A stretch of DNA of 64,000 nucleotides from Brevipalpus yothersi (GCA_003956705.1 QZCP01000135.1:253502-317501), one strand, 5' to 3'; shown: positions 47,942 to 60,131, counted from the first letter of the stretch. Notes: a model not told the origin generated them from the sequence alone. Program-made: numbers and translations.

Positions 47942-48887
47942 TCTGACTCTCTTTCTCTTTTCTGGATGCTTTTATCCACTCTAAAATCTTCATCTGATAC
48001 TTTTTCATTTGATAATGATGATGCTGTTTTTTTTCTCAAGACTGTCAAAATACTCGGAAATAGTGTTTCTTGGTGGAGTGTAAGTTAATGAGAAATGGAA
48101 AGTGAGTGAATGAGTTTTCCTGGAGAGCAACTAGTGAATGAATTAACAGTCACAAGTGTTATGATGAAGGCCAAAATTTTGGAGGATATATATTTTGAAC
48201 AAATGGGAAGTCATTTGTTGAGACATCGGATCCAGCAATATGAAGAAGACATATACATGTAAATCGCTACGATACAGTCAATAGAAATGTTATTCCTTTG
48301 AATCAGCAGCAAAAACTGGCCTTGACAGAAGAGCTCGGAAGTTGTTTCGTTTATGGTTTCTCTGTAAGATGCTGATCTTTCATCCATTACTCGAGAGAAA
48401 AAGAGAACTGAATAAACAGTCTCAAATCATCATATTTTCTATGACTTTGACTTGGAAAAATGCACACTAACAAGACTTTCTGGAACAACATGAGGAACGG
48501 AAGCTTCATTCGAAGCTTGTTGATGAACTCAAAATGGTATGCTAACAAGAGCTGATGAGAAGAGATGCAACAGAATGGTCATGGTTAAAGTGATGACAGA
48601 GAGTGATGATTACAGAAGGGAAGTAAGTGTTCAGTTATGATTGTTCCTATCTTGTGTCAGATAGAGAAAAATCTCGAGTATAATGATCTTTTTAAGGGTA
48701 AAGATTAATGAATTGAAAGGAAAAAACAGAAGGACGATGAGAAATAAGATTGAGAAATTGGGGTCCAATTCTCATTACAATGCATTATCTTGAATATTTT
48801 ATTGCCATGATGTAGCTTGAAATATGAATTTTTCAAGAATATACTAATTTATGGATTCAGTATACTGAGAAGTGTAGGCAAAAGAAG

Positions 48888-48926
<39 letters not shown>

Positions 48927-50480
48927 AAGCTTCCCACTCCTCAATGAACTTCGAAATAGATGCTGAGAAGAAGATTTAAGCTTCACATATGCTTAGATCG
49001 CCTGATTAAGAGCTCTCTTTGGCAGTCTACTGAATCTTAAATCGCATGCTTTGAAAGATGGGTGAAAATGAGTAGAAAATCTTTCCTTCACACTTTGGTC
49101 GAGATTTTATCTGATCTGATGCCTAGAATGATGGGTTACCAAGATTGTGCAATAGGTGAGAGGAGACTTTTTTCTTGGGTACCTTGAATTTTCCTGAGAA
49201 AAATTCATACTCAATCGATCGATGAACCGGGTGACTTATTTCGATAGTAAAATCTTGTCAGTCATTTTTCAAGGACCGCATCAATCAACACCTCGAAACG
49301 AGAAATTATCGTAGGCTTCGAGAGCTCCTCACACTTTCATCTTGGAATTATTCTCCTCATTCATCATGGCTTGATTGATTGACTTGGGATACTCTCCACG
49401 GCGATTACAGCCAGTTGACATACACAATTCTCGTGCGACTAATTTGTTTCACTATTTACATGTCTCTTGATAGTCAAATACCTCCTATGTGATTTTCACA
49501 CAGCTTCTCTCTATTTCTCTTTCCAATGCTTTGCTCTTGAATTCTAGACAGCATTCTCTTGATAGCGATCCTCAATCACGTCGCTATTTTACTCCACTAT
49601 TAGCTTATGGACTCATGGTGGTGGGTTAGAAGCCCTGAGGATTAGTTGGAATACACAAGTGAAGAAGTCCTCACATGTTAGAGCGAAAGAGAAGAGAAAA
49701 TCATGCAAAATGAAAGAAAGTAGGCGAGAAAATAATTGTACATCAGTTTGATCAAGTTAAAAATAGTAGAAAACATAATAATAGACAACATTTGTCTTTT
49801 TTGAGTCCAATTGCAAATCAAAATCAATCCCTCCTGACTTGAATGATTTCCTTGAAAATATGGCTAATTTAAAAGTTTAAGAGATGATTTTTCGATTTCT
49901 CTCATCGAATCATTTGATATATTGTCATGCTTAGACTGAAAACTTCACTCATTTAGAGTGAAGGTACAGTTTATAATTCGTTCTCAATATCATCAAGTTC
50001 TATTCAGTAAGTGATGAAATGCTTACCTTTCTCATTCATTTCATTGATCATTCTATGAGTCCCATCATCGATCAGAATGCGAAACGGAATATTCAACTCG
50101 GGCTTGCTTATCTTGTACTGATAATATTTGACAAATTCAGATTCCGAATTATTTCTACCCCCATATTCCGAGCCTCCTGAGCTGGATACATTCGATGGCC
50201 TCCGATTTATAGATTTGAAACTAGGTGAAGAATGAAGACCATTAGTCATGCCATTTCCGTTTTGTAGACCATTGCTATTCGGATTGCGCATTGATTGGCA
50301 TCGTCGAACAGGATTGGTTCGTCTTTTAATACAGCTACCATGGCGAGAGATTGAAGATGATCTATTGGCAGCTGTTCCATTGGGATAGCCTGGCACAACA
50401 CCATGATTCATTGAGGCTTGAGAGCCTGAATGACCAGTGGCCGAGGAAGATGATGAACTTCTTCGACTGTCAGCAGACAT
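41891..50480 (-). CDS. RGK-family small GTPase (Rad/Gem/Kir/Rem type), five exons
   Basis: Exons are 50027-50480, 43126-43486, 42273-42400, 42075-42203 and 41891-42006. All donors are GT (GTAAGC, GTAAGT, GTAATT, GTGAGT), all acceptors are CAG, and the phases agree, giving 395 residues. The N-terminus (about 150) is Ser/Asn/Gly-rich. The G domain follows: G1 GSHNSGKTSL, then FHPDAYIIVYAVNSRDSFE (family DAYVIVYSV…SFE), G4 NKTDLVRSR and G5 ETSCAIS. The usual G3 DxxG is not visible, as in RGK proteins. A basic tail ends KSKSCDNLHVL, matching the family hallmark KSKSCHDLSVL with its conserved Cys and no CAAX box. RGK proteins sit at the plasma membrane, inhibit voltage-gated calcium channels and affect the cytoskeleton. 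It is longer than vertebrate members (about 300) because of the N-terminus and an acidic insert in exon 2. Confidence 0.9.
43487..50026 (-). other. Large first intron of the RGK gene
   Basis: 6540 bp. It includes a CT microsatellite at 47899-47940, a second at 48893-48922 and a TTTC run near 44993-45019. A minus-strand frame at 46500-46826 (VRKRINVNALVNRAKC) looks mildly protein-like and could be an alternative exon, but has no clear splice sites. Confidence 0.7.
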
Positions 50481-50940
50481 ATCGAGAGATGATTGTCTAG
50501 ATGCAGACTTGGGATGCTTATTGAGATCCAGTTTGAAGATTATGACAATGAAGAATTATGATTATAAATGAACACATAAACGATCAAAAGTCTTTAAAGT
50601 TTTTCAATCAATTCGTATTGTTATCAATCGATTGCCTTTTGTGGAGGCAATGATACCCACGAAAAACAGAGAAAATGATGATATCACTTTCAAAATATCT
50701 TGGACATGAGGAACAGAGTTGTAGCAACAGAAAGATAGTTTGCCAAAGTGCAAATCAATGATGACTAAACCGACTAAGTCGACTTGCAGTTGTAGCAGAA
50801 ACTTTCATAGGAACCACGAAATCAGTGCAACTTGAGGAGTCTGAGCAACGACTAAGTTCTCTCTCTGTGCTTAGTCGGCATCATAGAGCAACAGTAGAAC
50901 GAGAGAGTGAGCATCTTGGAGAGCAAATGATGAGGACGAT

Positions 50941-51009
<69 letters not shown>

Positions 51010-52162
51010 GGTTGTAAGAGCGATGACACTTGAGGATGCTGAATGATAATACTATGCGAATACATAGGCAGATCAGACATCGGGGAAACTTGGGGTGTAA
51101 TCATCTTGATTGAATTCCTCCATCATTCATTAGTTAATTGATGGAGAAAATGTTCAATGTAGACACAGTATGAAGACTTTTGGGATGTTAGGGAAAGGAT
51201 GTTTGTGACTCACAGTTCCTGTCTTTCTGTTAGAGGATGAAGTTTAGCAAATGATCAAGATGAGCTCAGAAAGAGATGATGCTGAGTTTCCGGATCTGAA
51301 GATGCGAATTTTATGATTTTTGTAGGAGAAACTATATGTATGATTACGTCACCAGAAATGATGTAGACTCACAACTAGGCTATGAATGAATCTGGGCAAA
51401 GCAAATGATTGGATAGAATTTTTGGTTTATTTATCGTTGATGTTCCTCTTAAAAATAGAACTCATCCCGGAAGTTCATGAAACAATCTCGTATCATATCT
51501 ATGATGTTAGCTTGAGTGATCTCCTAGCGGAAAAGGAACATTGGTTCAAGTTTAATCTCGAAAAAGACATAAAACTTCCAATTGATATGATCGCTAGCAT
51601 TCATTAAAGACCAAGATGAAGAGAGCAATTCGTGTAACGTTTAAGTGAAAATGAGCCTACATCCATGAATGAGCTCTTCAAAGTTAGAATGATCTTGAGT
51701 AGTAGCAATCATCTGATCAGATGGTCATGCTGAAGGCTGAAGAATACATTTGAGGAGAAATGAACTTCTTCCAATCTACACCACTAAAGAGGAATATACT
51801 CTGAATGGCACACACACAAAGGCAAAGGAAATGAAACACTCATTTTTATCGTTCTTCGAGGTTGCTAAAAATATTCTCTGAGCTCGACATTATGTATCCA
51901 GTTTCCTAGACTCATAAAGTTCATCGAAGTACGATGCGCTAAAAAGATATAGAGATTTAAATACACAAATGATGATCCTAGAAGCTATTTGAAAGCTTGG
52001 AACGCTAGCAACAATACGAATTTTGGAATCAAGTGAGGCACGAAAATTGGAGAATATAGAAATTTTTCTTTATTTTTTTTTCATTTTTCTCAGTTCTAAC
52101 AAGAGTTTTAAAATTTATACAATATTTGACAGGTCAAAAGTTTTGATCACGATTCAGATGTT
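50481..52162. other. Region upstream of RGK and downstream of ITFG1
   Basis: Likely holds the RGK promoter and the ITFG1 3' UTR. A pure (GA)n tract lies at about 50942-51008, some 460 bp upstream of the RGK start codon. A plus-strand frame at 51386-51607 is not supported by motifs or splice sites. Confidence 0.5.
52069..52074 (-). terminator. Candidate poly(A) signal of ITFG1
   Basis: AATAAA on the minus strand, about 90 nt after the stop codon. Confidence 0.5.
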
Positions 52163-54031
52163 TCACCGGCTTTCAGGCCAATGTCTCATAAATTCCCTAT
52201 GTTCAGCCATATCTTCTTGAGTTTCCTTACGATGCAACAGGATGATTATTATCAAAAGTATCAGACATGTACATGCGAGAGTGATTAAGGTGGAAATGAC
52301 TATATCACTAGGAGTTATGAATAATTTAGTCCGCCACATACTTGGATGCTCTGGAGGATATGGTATTACGACAACTTGAGCATCCGGCACTATTTGTAGC
52401 CAAGATGCTACCCTTAAATTATTGTTTAGGGTGGCTGGAATTGATGCAGTCAAGTTGTCAACAAAATTAGGCATTTGACCAAGACCAAAAATTACATAAG
52501 GTGTTTGCAGGGAAAAATCTGCAGATTGAGAGAGCTGACCAGTGAATCCTCTCCTAGTCTTTCCATCTGTGTCGATTAGTTGGTATAAAATAGCGGGTCC
52601 CGGTTGATTAGTGCCATAAGGGACAGCTAGTGATTGAGGATCTAGCGGAGATGCATCGAATCTGGGACAATCTGCATAACAGAGTCCACTGGTTACCAGA
52701 ACTTTGAGGAAGCAAGCATCGATCATCTGTTCATTGGTAACGGCAGAGATCCTGAAACCCTTGAGTTCTGTGTCCTGATAAGTTATCATAAAATCAGATT
52801 TACCATCTTCGCCGAGATCAAAGAAGGTAGCCATAATTGGCCTATACTTTTTCTCCAATGAATTATTTTCTATGAACCATCGAGGCACAAAAGATCTTCC
52901 CAAGGGATTAGTGTCATTCCTAACATTTTGTAAAACAACAACTTTATAAACAGCGTTATCAGAATTTTTTCCATCCATCGATCTCATGACAGCGATAAGA
53001 TCAGGAAATCCGTCTCCATCAACATCAGCTGATCTCAATTTCAAAGGAATTTGAAAATCATATGTATCATGATCAGGGGGCTCAATGAGCGCAAAGACTA
53101 GGGGCTTGGAGCTGTTTTGATCAGCAAATGAATCAGTGATGAGCTTCCATTCCTTCGAAGAACCATCATAGAACATAAGACTAGAGCGAGTACAAATATT
53201 GTCATCGCTTTCACATACTGGAACAATATGATCCACAACACCATCGGCATTGAAGTCAGCAAACGTTGACATGCCAACTTTCTTCTTATCAGGATGTGGA
53301 TAAGTGTATTTGATTTTGAAAGCAGGTGGGAAAGGCGAATGCAGCCAGACCTCATATTGATTTTCAGTTTCAATCAGAAGATCAGTTCTGAAATCTCCGT
53401 CCAAGTCTATGAAAGCGTTACTGCTGGGGAATCGGAGATGTGAATCTGTATCGTTTTTAAGGAGAGTCTTGTTGGCAATCCCTCCCAAGATATCGAAGTA
53501 GATGTATCGAGCTCCGTCCTCTTCTTCAGCTAATAGATCAATCTTCATGTCACCATTAAAATCTAAGGCAAGTGGTTGATTTCGCACTGTTGCGAATGAA
53601 CTGAGATCTTTAGCATTACTATGATCACAAAGAAGATGAGTTCGATTACCGTTTATCAGGTATAGGTGGAAAGGTCTATAATTATTATCATCAGCAGAGT
53701 TCTTGCTTCTCTTTTTAGTGATCATGACAACATCCATGGATGCTTTACCACGAAAATCGCCAGGAATGAGACCAACAATGAGCTCACCTTGAGGCGATTT
53801 ACAATGTAGCTCTTGTGGCTTATCAAAATTGGGCTTATTAACATTGTTTGCATGATAAATTTGGAAACTTCGACCCTTCTCGGTGATCACAAATAAGTCT
53901 GTATTTTTATCTGAATCAAAGTCACCAAATGCTGCCAATATACCATCAATTTTTCGGATAGCATGAAGTGTTGACACTAGATTCACCAAACAAATGGTGA
54001 ATGTAATCACAATCACACTATAAGCCGTCAT
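52163..54031 (-). CDS. ITFG1: T-cell immunomodulatory protein homologue (ITFG1 / LINKIN)
   Basis: Single exon, 622 residues from the ATG at 54031. Residues 1-24 are a signal peptide. The ectodomain carries calcium-binding-loop style FG-GAP/VCBS motifs: DFDSDKNTDLF (about 37), DFNGDMKIDLL, DLDGDFRTDLL, DFNADGVVDHI and DVDGDGFPDLI, as in integrin alpha chains. A Cys-containing segment (GLCYADCPRF) and a conserved C-terminal ectodomain follow, then one TM helix (about 573-597) and a short cytoplasmic tail with HRKETQED. Length and order match the ITFG1/LNKN-1 family (about 600), type I membrane proteins needed for cell adhesion in C. elegans gonad. The gene lacks introns. Confidence 0.93.
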   Translation of the reverse strand: MTAYSVIVITFTICLVNLVSTLHAIRKIDGILAAFGDFDSDKNTDLFVITEKGRSFQIYHANNVNKPNFDKPQELHCKSPQGELIVGLIPGDFRGKASMDVVMITKKRSKNSADDNNYRPFHLYLINGNRTHLLCDHSNAKDLSSFATVRNQPLALDFNGDMKIDLLAEEEDGARYIYFDILGGIANKTLLKNDTDSHLRFPSSNAFIDLDGDFRTDLLIETENQYEVWLHSPFPPAFKIKYTYPHPDKKKVGMSTFADFNADGVVDHIVPVCESDDNICTRSSLMFYDGSSKEWKLITDSFADQNSSKPLVFALIEPPDHDTYDFQIPLKLRSADVDGDGFPDLIAVMRSMDGKNSDNAVYKVVVLQNVRNDTNPLGRSFVPRWFIENNSLEKKYRPIMATFFDLGEDGKSDFMITYQDTELKGFRISAVTNEQMIDACFLKVLVTSGLCYADCPRFDASPLDPQSLAVPYGTNQPGPAILYQLIDTDGKTRRGFTGQLSQSADFSLQTPYVIFGLGQMPNFVDNLTASIPATLNNNLRVASWLQIVPDAQVVVIPYPPEHPSMWRTKLFITPSDIVISTLITLACTCLILLIIIILLHRKETQEDMAEHREFMRHWPESR

Positions 54032-54714
54032 ATTGAAAGTCACTAGTGATCATGTTAAGGTGAATAATGATTGAATATATTCATGAATAATAATGGTAAT
54101 GGTAAATCAAAAGATCCACTAATAAACACCATACAATAAAAAATAATCCGAAAGGTGTATATTCACATACAAATTAAAAGTGTGTGTGTGTGCGTTTTAA
54201 TCAAGATAATGATGTTGAACCTTGATCAAAGAAAAACTGATTTTTGTTTTGACTCAAAATTATGTAAACCAATCAAAACCATTGCATCAACAAAAGTGGC
54301 GCAACTTTTGAAATGGTAGCGCTTTGAGAATCGAGGAACTTGATGATGAGTCAAGGCTCGTTGCGAGGCTTATATTTTGGACATTCTGAAGAATGAAAGG
54401 ATCAGAGTAGTTGAAATTGAATTGTTTATTGAATTAGGTGCAATATTGGTATTGGTGAGTTGGACGAATGGTTGAGATTACTGTATGAGATCGTTTATGT
54501 GGAAGTGTTCGATGTGTGGCAGGCATCATTTAAGAGAGAGTGAGAGAGAGATTTTAAATCAATGCAATGCATTTACAAGTATTAAGCTCGATTGAAGAGT
54601 GAAAGAGAGATACAAAAAATTTCCTAGAAAAAGAAAAAAGATGAAGAGTATCAAGAGGAATAATTTTCATGGCAAACAGTCGTCAAGTTTTGTGGTTCGA
54701 ATGAGATATGACCA
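54032..54714. other. ITFG1 upstream / C/EBP-like downstream region
   Basis: 683 bp between two minus-strand genes. It contains a TG run near 54180 and a GA patch near 54534-54549. No gene. Confidence 0.6.
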
Positions 54715-55179
54715 TTACATAGGATTCGGTTTACGGCCTCCTCTTTTCGGCTGTTGGACGCGAGTTCTTACAAATTTTGGGTTATCTCGAGCTTCCTCCA
54801 TATCATCATAAAAAGGTGAAGTCATTTGCTTGAGAAATTCCAAGCTCAATTTTTTTGGAATGGGGGGATTTTTACCAACCCCTTGAAGGGTTTGGGTTAT
54901 TGCTTTTATTTTTTCGATAGCTTCTCTCGTTTCCTTTGTCCTTTCGTCTTTTACCTTCGGATCAATGAATTTTTTCATCTTTTCAAGCTCTTCCTTTGTT
55001 CTCTCACGACTCTTCTTAACGGCAACATTGTTTTTTCGCCTCTTCTCCCCATAATCATCTTCAGGTGAACCTTTACCATGTGCTCGAGAGCTCGTCGGTC
55101 TACTAGAATGTCCGTTATTGGCACTCAAACTTTGCGTTTGAGTATACACATTGTAATCACCCTCGAAATCCATATCCAT
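54715..55179 (-). CDS. C/EBP-gamma-like basic-region protein with an atypical zipper
   Basis: 154 residues from MDMDFEG. The frame is open further upstream, but it lacks an ATG there and a TTATTTGCTTGTAG acceptor lies 20 nt before this one, so a 5' UTR intron is likely. Residues 40-70 contain DDYGEKRRKNNVAVKKSRER, matching the C/EBP-gamma / insect Irbp18 basic region (N-N-x-A-V-K-K-S-R). The following helix lacks the Leu heptads: where C/EBP-gamma has Leu this has Lys, Lys, Glu and Gln, and it has a Pro. The C-terminus is basic (KRGGRKPNPM). C/EBP-gamma proteins dimerise with other bZIPs such as ATF4; whether this one can dimerise is unclear. It is head-to-head with LMBRD2, 367 bp apart. Confidence 0.75.
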   Translation of the reverse strand: MDMDFEGDYNVYTQTQSLSANNGHSSRPTSSRAHGKGSPEDDYGEKRRKNNVAVKKSRERTKEELEKMKKFIDPKVKDERTKETREAIEKIKAITQTLQGVGKNPPIPKKLSLEFLKQMTSPFYDDMEEARDNPKFVRTRVQQPKRGGRKPNPM

Positions 55180-55546
55180 TGTGATAGAACTGTCACACAC
55201 TACAAGCAAATAAAAACAACAACAACAATCACAACACAGTATGTGAATTTAAAAAGTTAAACACACTCATCAATTAAGACACTTTCACCAAGTTGATCCT
55301 CCAAAGCTTACCACTCGAATGATGAAATTCATGTCTTTTGATTTCATTGAGAACATTTTGCTCATGTTGCTCATGCTCACGATAGTTACTCAAAAATATT
55401 TTTGTGATGTCAACAAGACAGAGTAATCAGTACAAAGTAAACATAAACACATATCGGCCAAATTTTTGAGTAGGCTTCAAGAGGACCATTCCAGAAAGTG
55501 ATCTCAGTGGACACTGGTCACTGTGTTTTGGTGAAAGGGTCACACC
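55180..55546. promoter_or_regulatory. Shared upstream region of the C/EBP-like gene and LMBRD2
   Basis: 367 bp between divergent start codons. It must hold the LMBRD2 promoter and the upstream part of the C/EBP-like gene, whose 5' UTR intron acceptor is at about 55200. No TATA box is obvious. Confidence 0.5.
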
Positions 55547-57988
55547 ATGACCCTGTGGCCTTTGACACTAGAGATTACTTTTACCTTCTTTTTGGCCAGC
55601 TGTCTGTTGTATAGGTATGGCAATTGGACTGAACATCATGCTGGTGTAACTGTGTCGGTGTTTATTGCTTGGTTTTTCTCATTTATTGTTATTTTCATTT
55701 TACCATTAGATATCAGTTCGGTAAGTTGATTGTGTCAAAATTCGTTTGTTGGCCATCTTTTTTTTGATCCATTTATTCTTGTTCCCTTATCATCCAGACT
55801 GCCTATCGACAATGTATCATACGAGCAAATATGACTTTCAATTCATCGGTAGTCGATTTGTCGGTCAAAGGCCTGCTGAATCTTACCGAAGCCGGTCATG
55901 TAAATTCATCACATTCCCTACCTCAGGTGTTCACAAATTCATCGGTGAATGGTAGTTCATCGTCAAGTTTATTGGCATATAATTCCACATTATTTCAGGA
56001 AGATATTTATTATAAACGTGTAAATGATTCATGTGGACATCCGTGGAGCTATGCTCAACGCGAAGTACTCATCACTTTGTGGTCATTGGTCTATTTCTCT
56101 AGTCAACTGTTGACATGGGTTGCTCTGCCAATTATGCAATCATATTCAATGGCCGGAGATTTTACTTCATTAGGCAAACTTCGATCTGCGTTTGTCGAAA
56201 ACGCAATCTACTATGGATCATTTGGTCTCATATTTTTTGTCATCCTCATCTGTGTCATGGTACGATCTCGCATCGGTTTCTCTGAGTTCAAAGCTATATG
56301 TACTACCGCATCGAACACATGGGGTCTGATTCTTTTGGTTGTTTTAATGGGTTATGGGTTGGTAGACATTCCACGGACATGTCGAAATTATAGTATGCAT
56401 GGGCGAACTCTTACTTATCTTTATTTTAAAATTGCTAAATTAAGTGGGGAAAAAATTGAAGCTGAATCGCATCTGGACGATCTGTTGGAAGAGATTAATT
56501 GTGCTTTCCAAACAATATCCACAAGCAATATTCGCTTCAGACAATATCTTAACGAGATTCTTAGAAAGTGTCCTCCAGATTGGCGTACCAATGTGATTGC
56601 GCGCTATCAGAATTTAGAGCGTGGAGCTCTACCAAGAGGAGGAATAGCTTACACAGAAAAATCGCTGGTTCGAATGAATCAAGCGATCAAGAAAGCAGTT
56701 CAAAATCATCATCGTGTTCTTTGCCAATGGGAAAATCTCATAAATGATGCCATCGATTGGGAAGATGTTTCTCGAAATCAAATCAGTCAGAATAGAATCT
56801 TTAAGACAACATTCAAAAAGCCACCTCCTGAAAACGCAATACTCAGATCGATTAAAGAAAAATTCTATACACCTATTGAATGGTATTGGAAGTGTGTATG
56901 GCGAGGATTTCTCTTCAGATGTATCTCCTATATAACAAGTAAGAATGTGAATTTTTCTTCCTGATACAATTTTCACTAATTTTCTTTCCCTCTAGCTGCC
57001 ATGTCTATAATCATAGTTTGGTCAGAGCTAACTTTCTCCATTCATAACCCACCGTTGAGTATATTTGCTCTCATTTTCTTATATTTTGAGCATCAACAAG
57101 CTTATTTCATGATGGAGGTAAGAATTATCACTCATGTAATTGATGTCCATTTGATCAAATCTTTTCTCCCCTTTCAGATTTTCTCCATCTTGTCCATTGC
57201 CTATTTTTGTATATGTACTTACTATACAGTGTTCAAAATTCGTATCTTCAATTATTACTACCTTGCCCCACATCATCAGACAGATGAATATTCTCTCATT
57301 TTCTCTGGCATGTAAGTAGTAGTTTTACGAATGTCGATCATCTAGGAATGAGACAAAATCTAATCAAACATTTCTCTTAAGACTCCTCTGTCGTCTTACA
57401 CCTCCCCTTTGTCTCAACTTCCTCAATCTTATCAATCTAAACACTGGATGGAATCAATCAGGTGATAAGGAGAAAGCTTCTTTCACTGAAGTCATAGGAA
57501 CTCTGGAAGTTCTCCCCAAGCTAAAAAATGGCATTGAAATTTATCTTCCCGCAATCATGTGTATATTTTGTGTATTAACTCTTCTCGAAGCTGGTGCTCG
57601 CTTAAAACACTTCATGGGAATTGAACAATTCATTGTGGACGATGAAACAACAACTGAATTGGTCAAAGAAGGTCAAGAATTGTTGAAACGCGAGAAGAAT
57701 AAGAGAGCTAGAATGGTTGCAATGACTAATCAGCAGGAGATGAGGTCTCGAGATAGATCGTTTGCTGATAGTTCTCGCCAGTCTGAGCCAACAGGGCTTC
57801 CCATTCCGAGCAGTCCAGGAAATTCTCCCAAGCATTCCACGTTATCAGGCTTCAAAGATAACGGAAAAGTAGAACTTCTCGACGATGTTGAGCCAATTGA
57901 CTATTCATCAATTAACACTTTATCCGAAGTTGAACGATCAACATCGAGATCCCGTCAGCCTCCGCGAAATATTTTTGATGATATCTGA
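55547..57988 (+). CDS. LMBRD2: LMBR1 domain-containing protein 2 (LMBRD2)
   Basis: Exons are 55547-55720, 55798-56938, 56996-57117, 57178-57311 and 57382-57988, with introns of 57-77 bp. All are GT-AG and in phase, giving 725 residues (human about 695). The start MTLWPLTLEITFTFFLASC and VIFILPLDISS match the family N-terminus. Nine or so TM helices are spread over the protein. HPWSYAQREVLITLWSLVYF, the long cytoplasmic loop with KCPPDWR, and LLCRLTPPLCLNFLNLI are family signatures. The C-terminus is a charged tail with a Lys/Arg/Glu coiled-coil-like stretch. LMBRD2 is a plasma-membrane protein linked to GPCR (beta2-adrenergic) signalling. Its 3' end faces BRIX1, 174 bp away. Confidence 0.95.
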
Positions 57989-58162
57989 GATTTTATAAAA
58001 TAATCGGTGATAATTCCATTGTCCTTTTGTGGACAAATTGTTGTGTGAATTTAATGGATATTTTTTGTCTCTTTTTTGTTTCTGGTATTGTCAATAAGAC
58101 TAAAATTATTATCGAGTTTTCAGCTTGTATATGAATCCCACATCATTCACCAAATGATGAGG

Positions 58163-59342
58163 TTACGTTCGAATTCGATGGAAAATAACTTTCTCTGAAC
58201 CTTTGGCTTTCTCAGGCGGTATAGTTGCAAAAACTTTTTCAAGAGGATCAATATCTTGATATTCTTCTCCTCTTGGCTTCTGTGCATCTCTTCCCTCACG
58301 AATCATAACTTTATCTCTATACTTTCCGGAAGTTGATTGTCGAAGGAGCCTTCGTCTAACGTTAGGATTAACAAAATTGGGATTGGAGTACAAAACAGAG
58401 CCACTGAAGCTACCATTGAAAATTTTGATAACACTAAGAACAAAACGAGGACCAATTTCTTCTAATTTTCCTTCTTCACTGATCAATTGGAAATTGCGGA
58501 ACCATATCCTCTTATCAATAATGGTGAATGTGTAAACTTTGTCGAAGAATGGCATACTTTTGGGGTGGTAACGAGGAATACCGAAGACTTGAGTGATGAG
58601 CTCCTTTATCAGAATCATATGGGGTGAAGAATCGAATTGAGGATCAAAAGAAAGAAGAGGTCTTGATCCTTTCAAACAATTTCCAATCATATTCAATTCT
58701 TGCATAGTATGAACTGTTGAGGAGATTTAGAGAAGCATGAGAGGGAAGTCGGTCAAAAGAGATCATATTATGACTTACTGTTTTCTATAAAAAATTTGAC
58801 TGATGGTCCATCTGGAACATTAGCCATCCATAAATATGAATCTTTACGCTTCTTATTGACAAAAAGAATACATTTGTTACAGTTCCTTGCTTCACATATC
58901 TCATTGACATCATTGAATAGATCTTTTTTCTCGCTATCCAATTTTGGCTCTGAAAAGGATCATGAAGCAATTGATTAACAAAAAAACATCACAACAATCT
59001 ATCCAATCTTACCTGCTTTCGAGTGTACCAATAAGTTTCTTAAATCAAGCATCATGTGTCTATCTCTAGCAGTTATACCACGAGCAGCCAGTATCATAAC
59101 CCGCTGTCTGTTTATCCATTTTGACTTGATAAAAAAAACATACAAAAATATACATTGAGGCATATTGACACACCAACATGTTTACTACATCTTACCTTTC
59201 TAACAGAATCCACCTCATCGGAAAACATGTAATCCTTCTCATCATCTTTACCATCAGCAGCCACCGTTGATCCATTCTGAACTTTCTTACCACTTTTCGT
59301 CTCTCCACCACTTGCCTGCGAATTACGTTTCCTCTTGCCCAT
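58163..59342 (-). CDS. BRIX1: Ribosome biogenesis protein BRX1 homologue
   Basis: Exons are 59196-59342, 59013-59124, 58779-58949 and 58163-58713, with introns of 65-71 bp. All phases agree, giving 326 residues. A Lys-rich nuclear N-terminus precedes the Brix domain: RQRVMILAARGI, RHMMLDLRNLLVHSKAEPKL, CEARNCNKCILF, GPSVKFFIENIHTM, then GNCLKGSRPLLSFDPQFD, TPRYHPKS-type IPRYHPKSMPF, IWFRNFQ and IGPRFVLSVIKIFNGSF. BRX1 is a nucleolar factor for 60S subunit assembly. The C-terminus stops at KVIFHRIRT, about 30-40 residues earlier than human BRIX1, and lacks its strongly basic tail. A short intergenic gap precedes DCP1 on the opposite strand. Confidence 0.95.
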
Positions 59343-60131
59343 AATAATAGCACACCTACAAATCGATCCCAACAAACTGATCCCTATGCACAATCCCAAA
59401 TACCTCTAGATATCAAGTTGATCAACAAACAACTTCACTAAAAACAAATGAACCCAAAAAAAACAATCAACAATCAAACTCTATTCTCAACTGACCACGC
59501 GGTTTCAAGTTTAATCTTTTTTTTGTACAAATGCAAATGCTTTTGCCATGTGATTGACTCACAACACAGGCGCGTGTCAAGATTGAATGAGAACGAATTG
59601 CTCACCACAGTATTCGCTGTTAGTATAATCCTCATGTCTTTTAATATTATATTACTTTTTTGCATGTGTCTCATGTCCACTCATCAAGGAAACAATCGAC
59701 CCTCCACTTGCACACAATTAGTGTGATCAAAATTAATTCGGTAAGTTTTTGTTCAAATCGAAAAGCAATGCAAAAAAGTTTATCGAGATAAAAAAAACCG
59801 ATTTTCGATGTTGAAAGAGAAGAGAAAAGAAGCCAGCAACAGCGCCTTTGAGCCTTCAGCGGAGTATTATCAATGTTTTATCCAGAGCTTGGCTTTTCTG
59901 CTATTGTTTGATCATCTTTGATCATTTGCTTAATTGTAAATGCTTTTTGTGTTCTTCTTCTTTCCATTGATTACATATTCTACGACCACATCATCATCAT
60001 CTTCATCATCGCCCATCCACTGTTGGCCACTGTCCATCCCTTGTTGTTTTGTGCAAACAAAAACGTATATACCGAACCAACCTTGATCATTTCATCAACA
60101 TCCATCTCTCCATAATATACATCTTTGCAGG
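59343..60131. promoter_or_regulatory. Divergent promoter region of BRIX1 and DCP1
   Basis: Between the two start codons. A GTAAGT donor at about 59740 and a TTTGCAG acceptor at 60130 suggest that DCP1 has a 5' UTR intron of about 390 bp. That would leave some 400 bp for the shared promoter. No ORF is supported. Confidence 0.5.
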
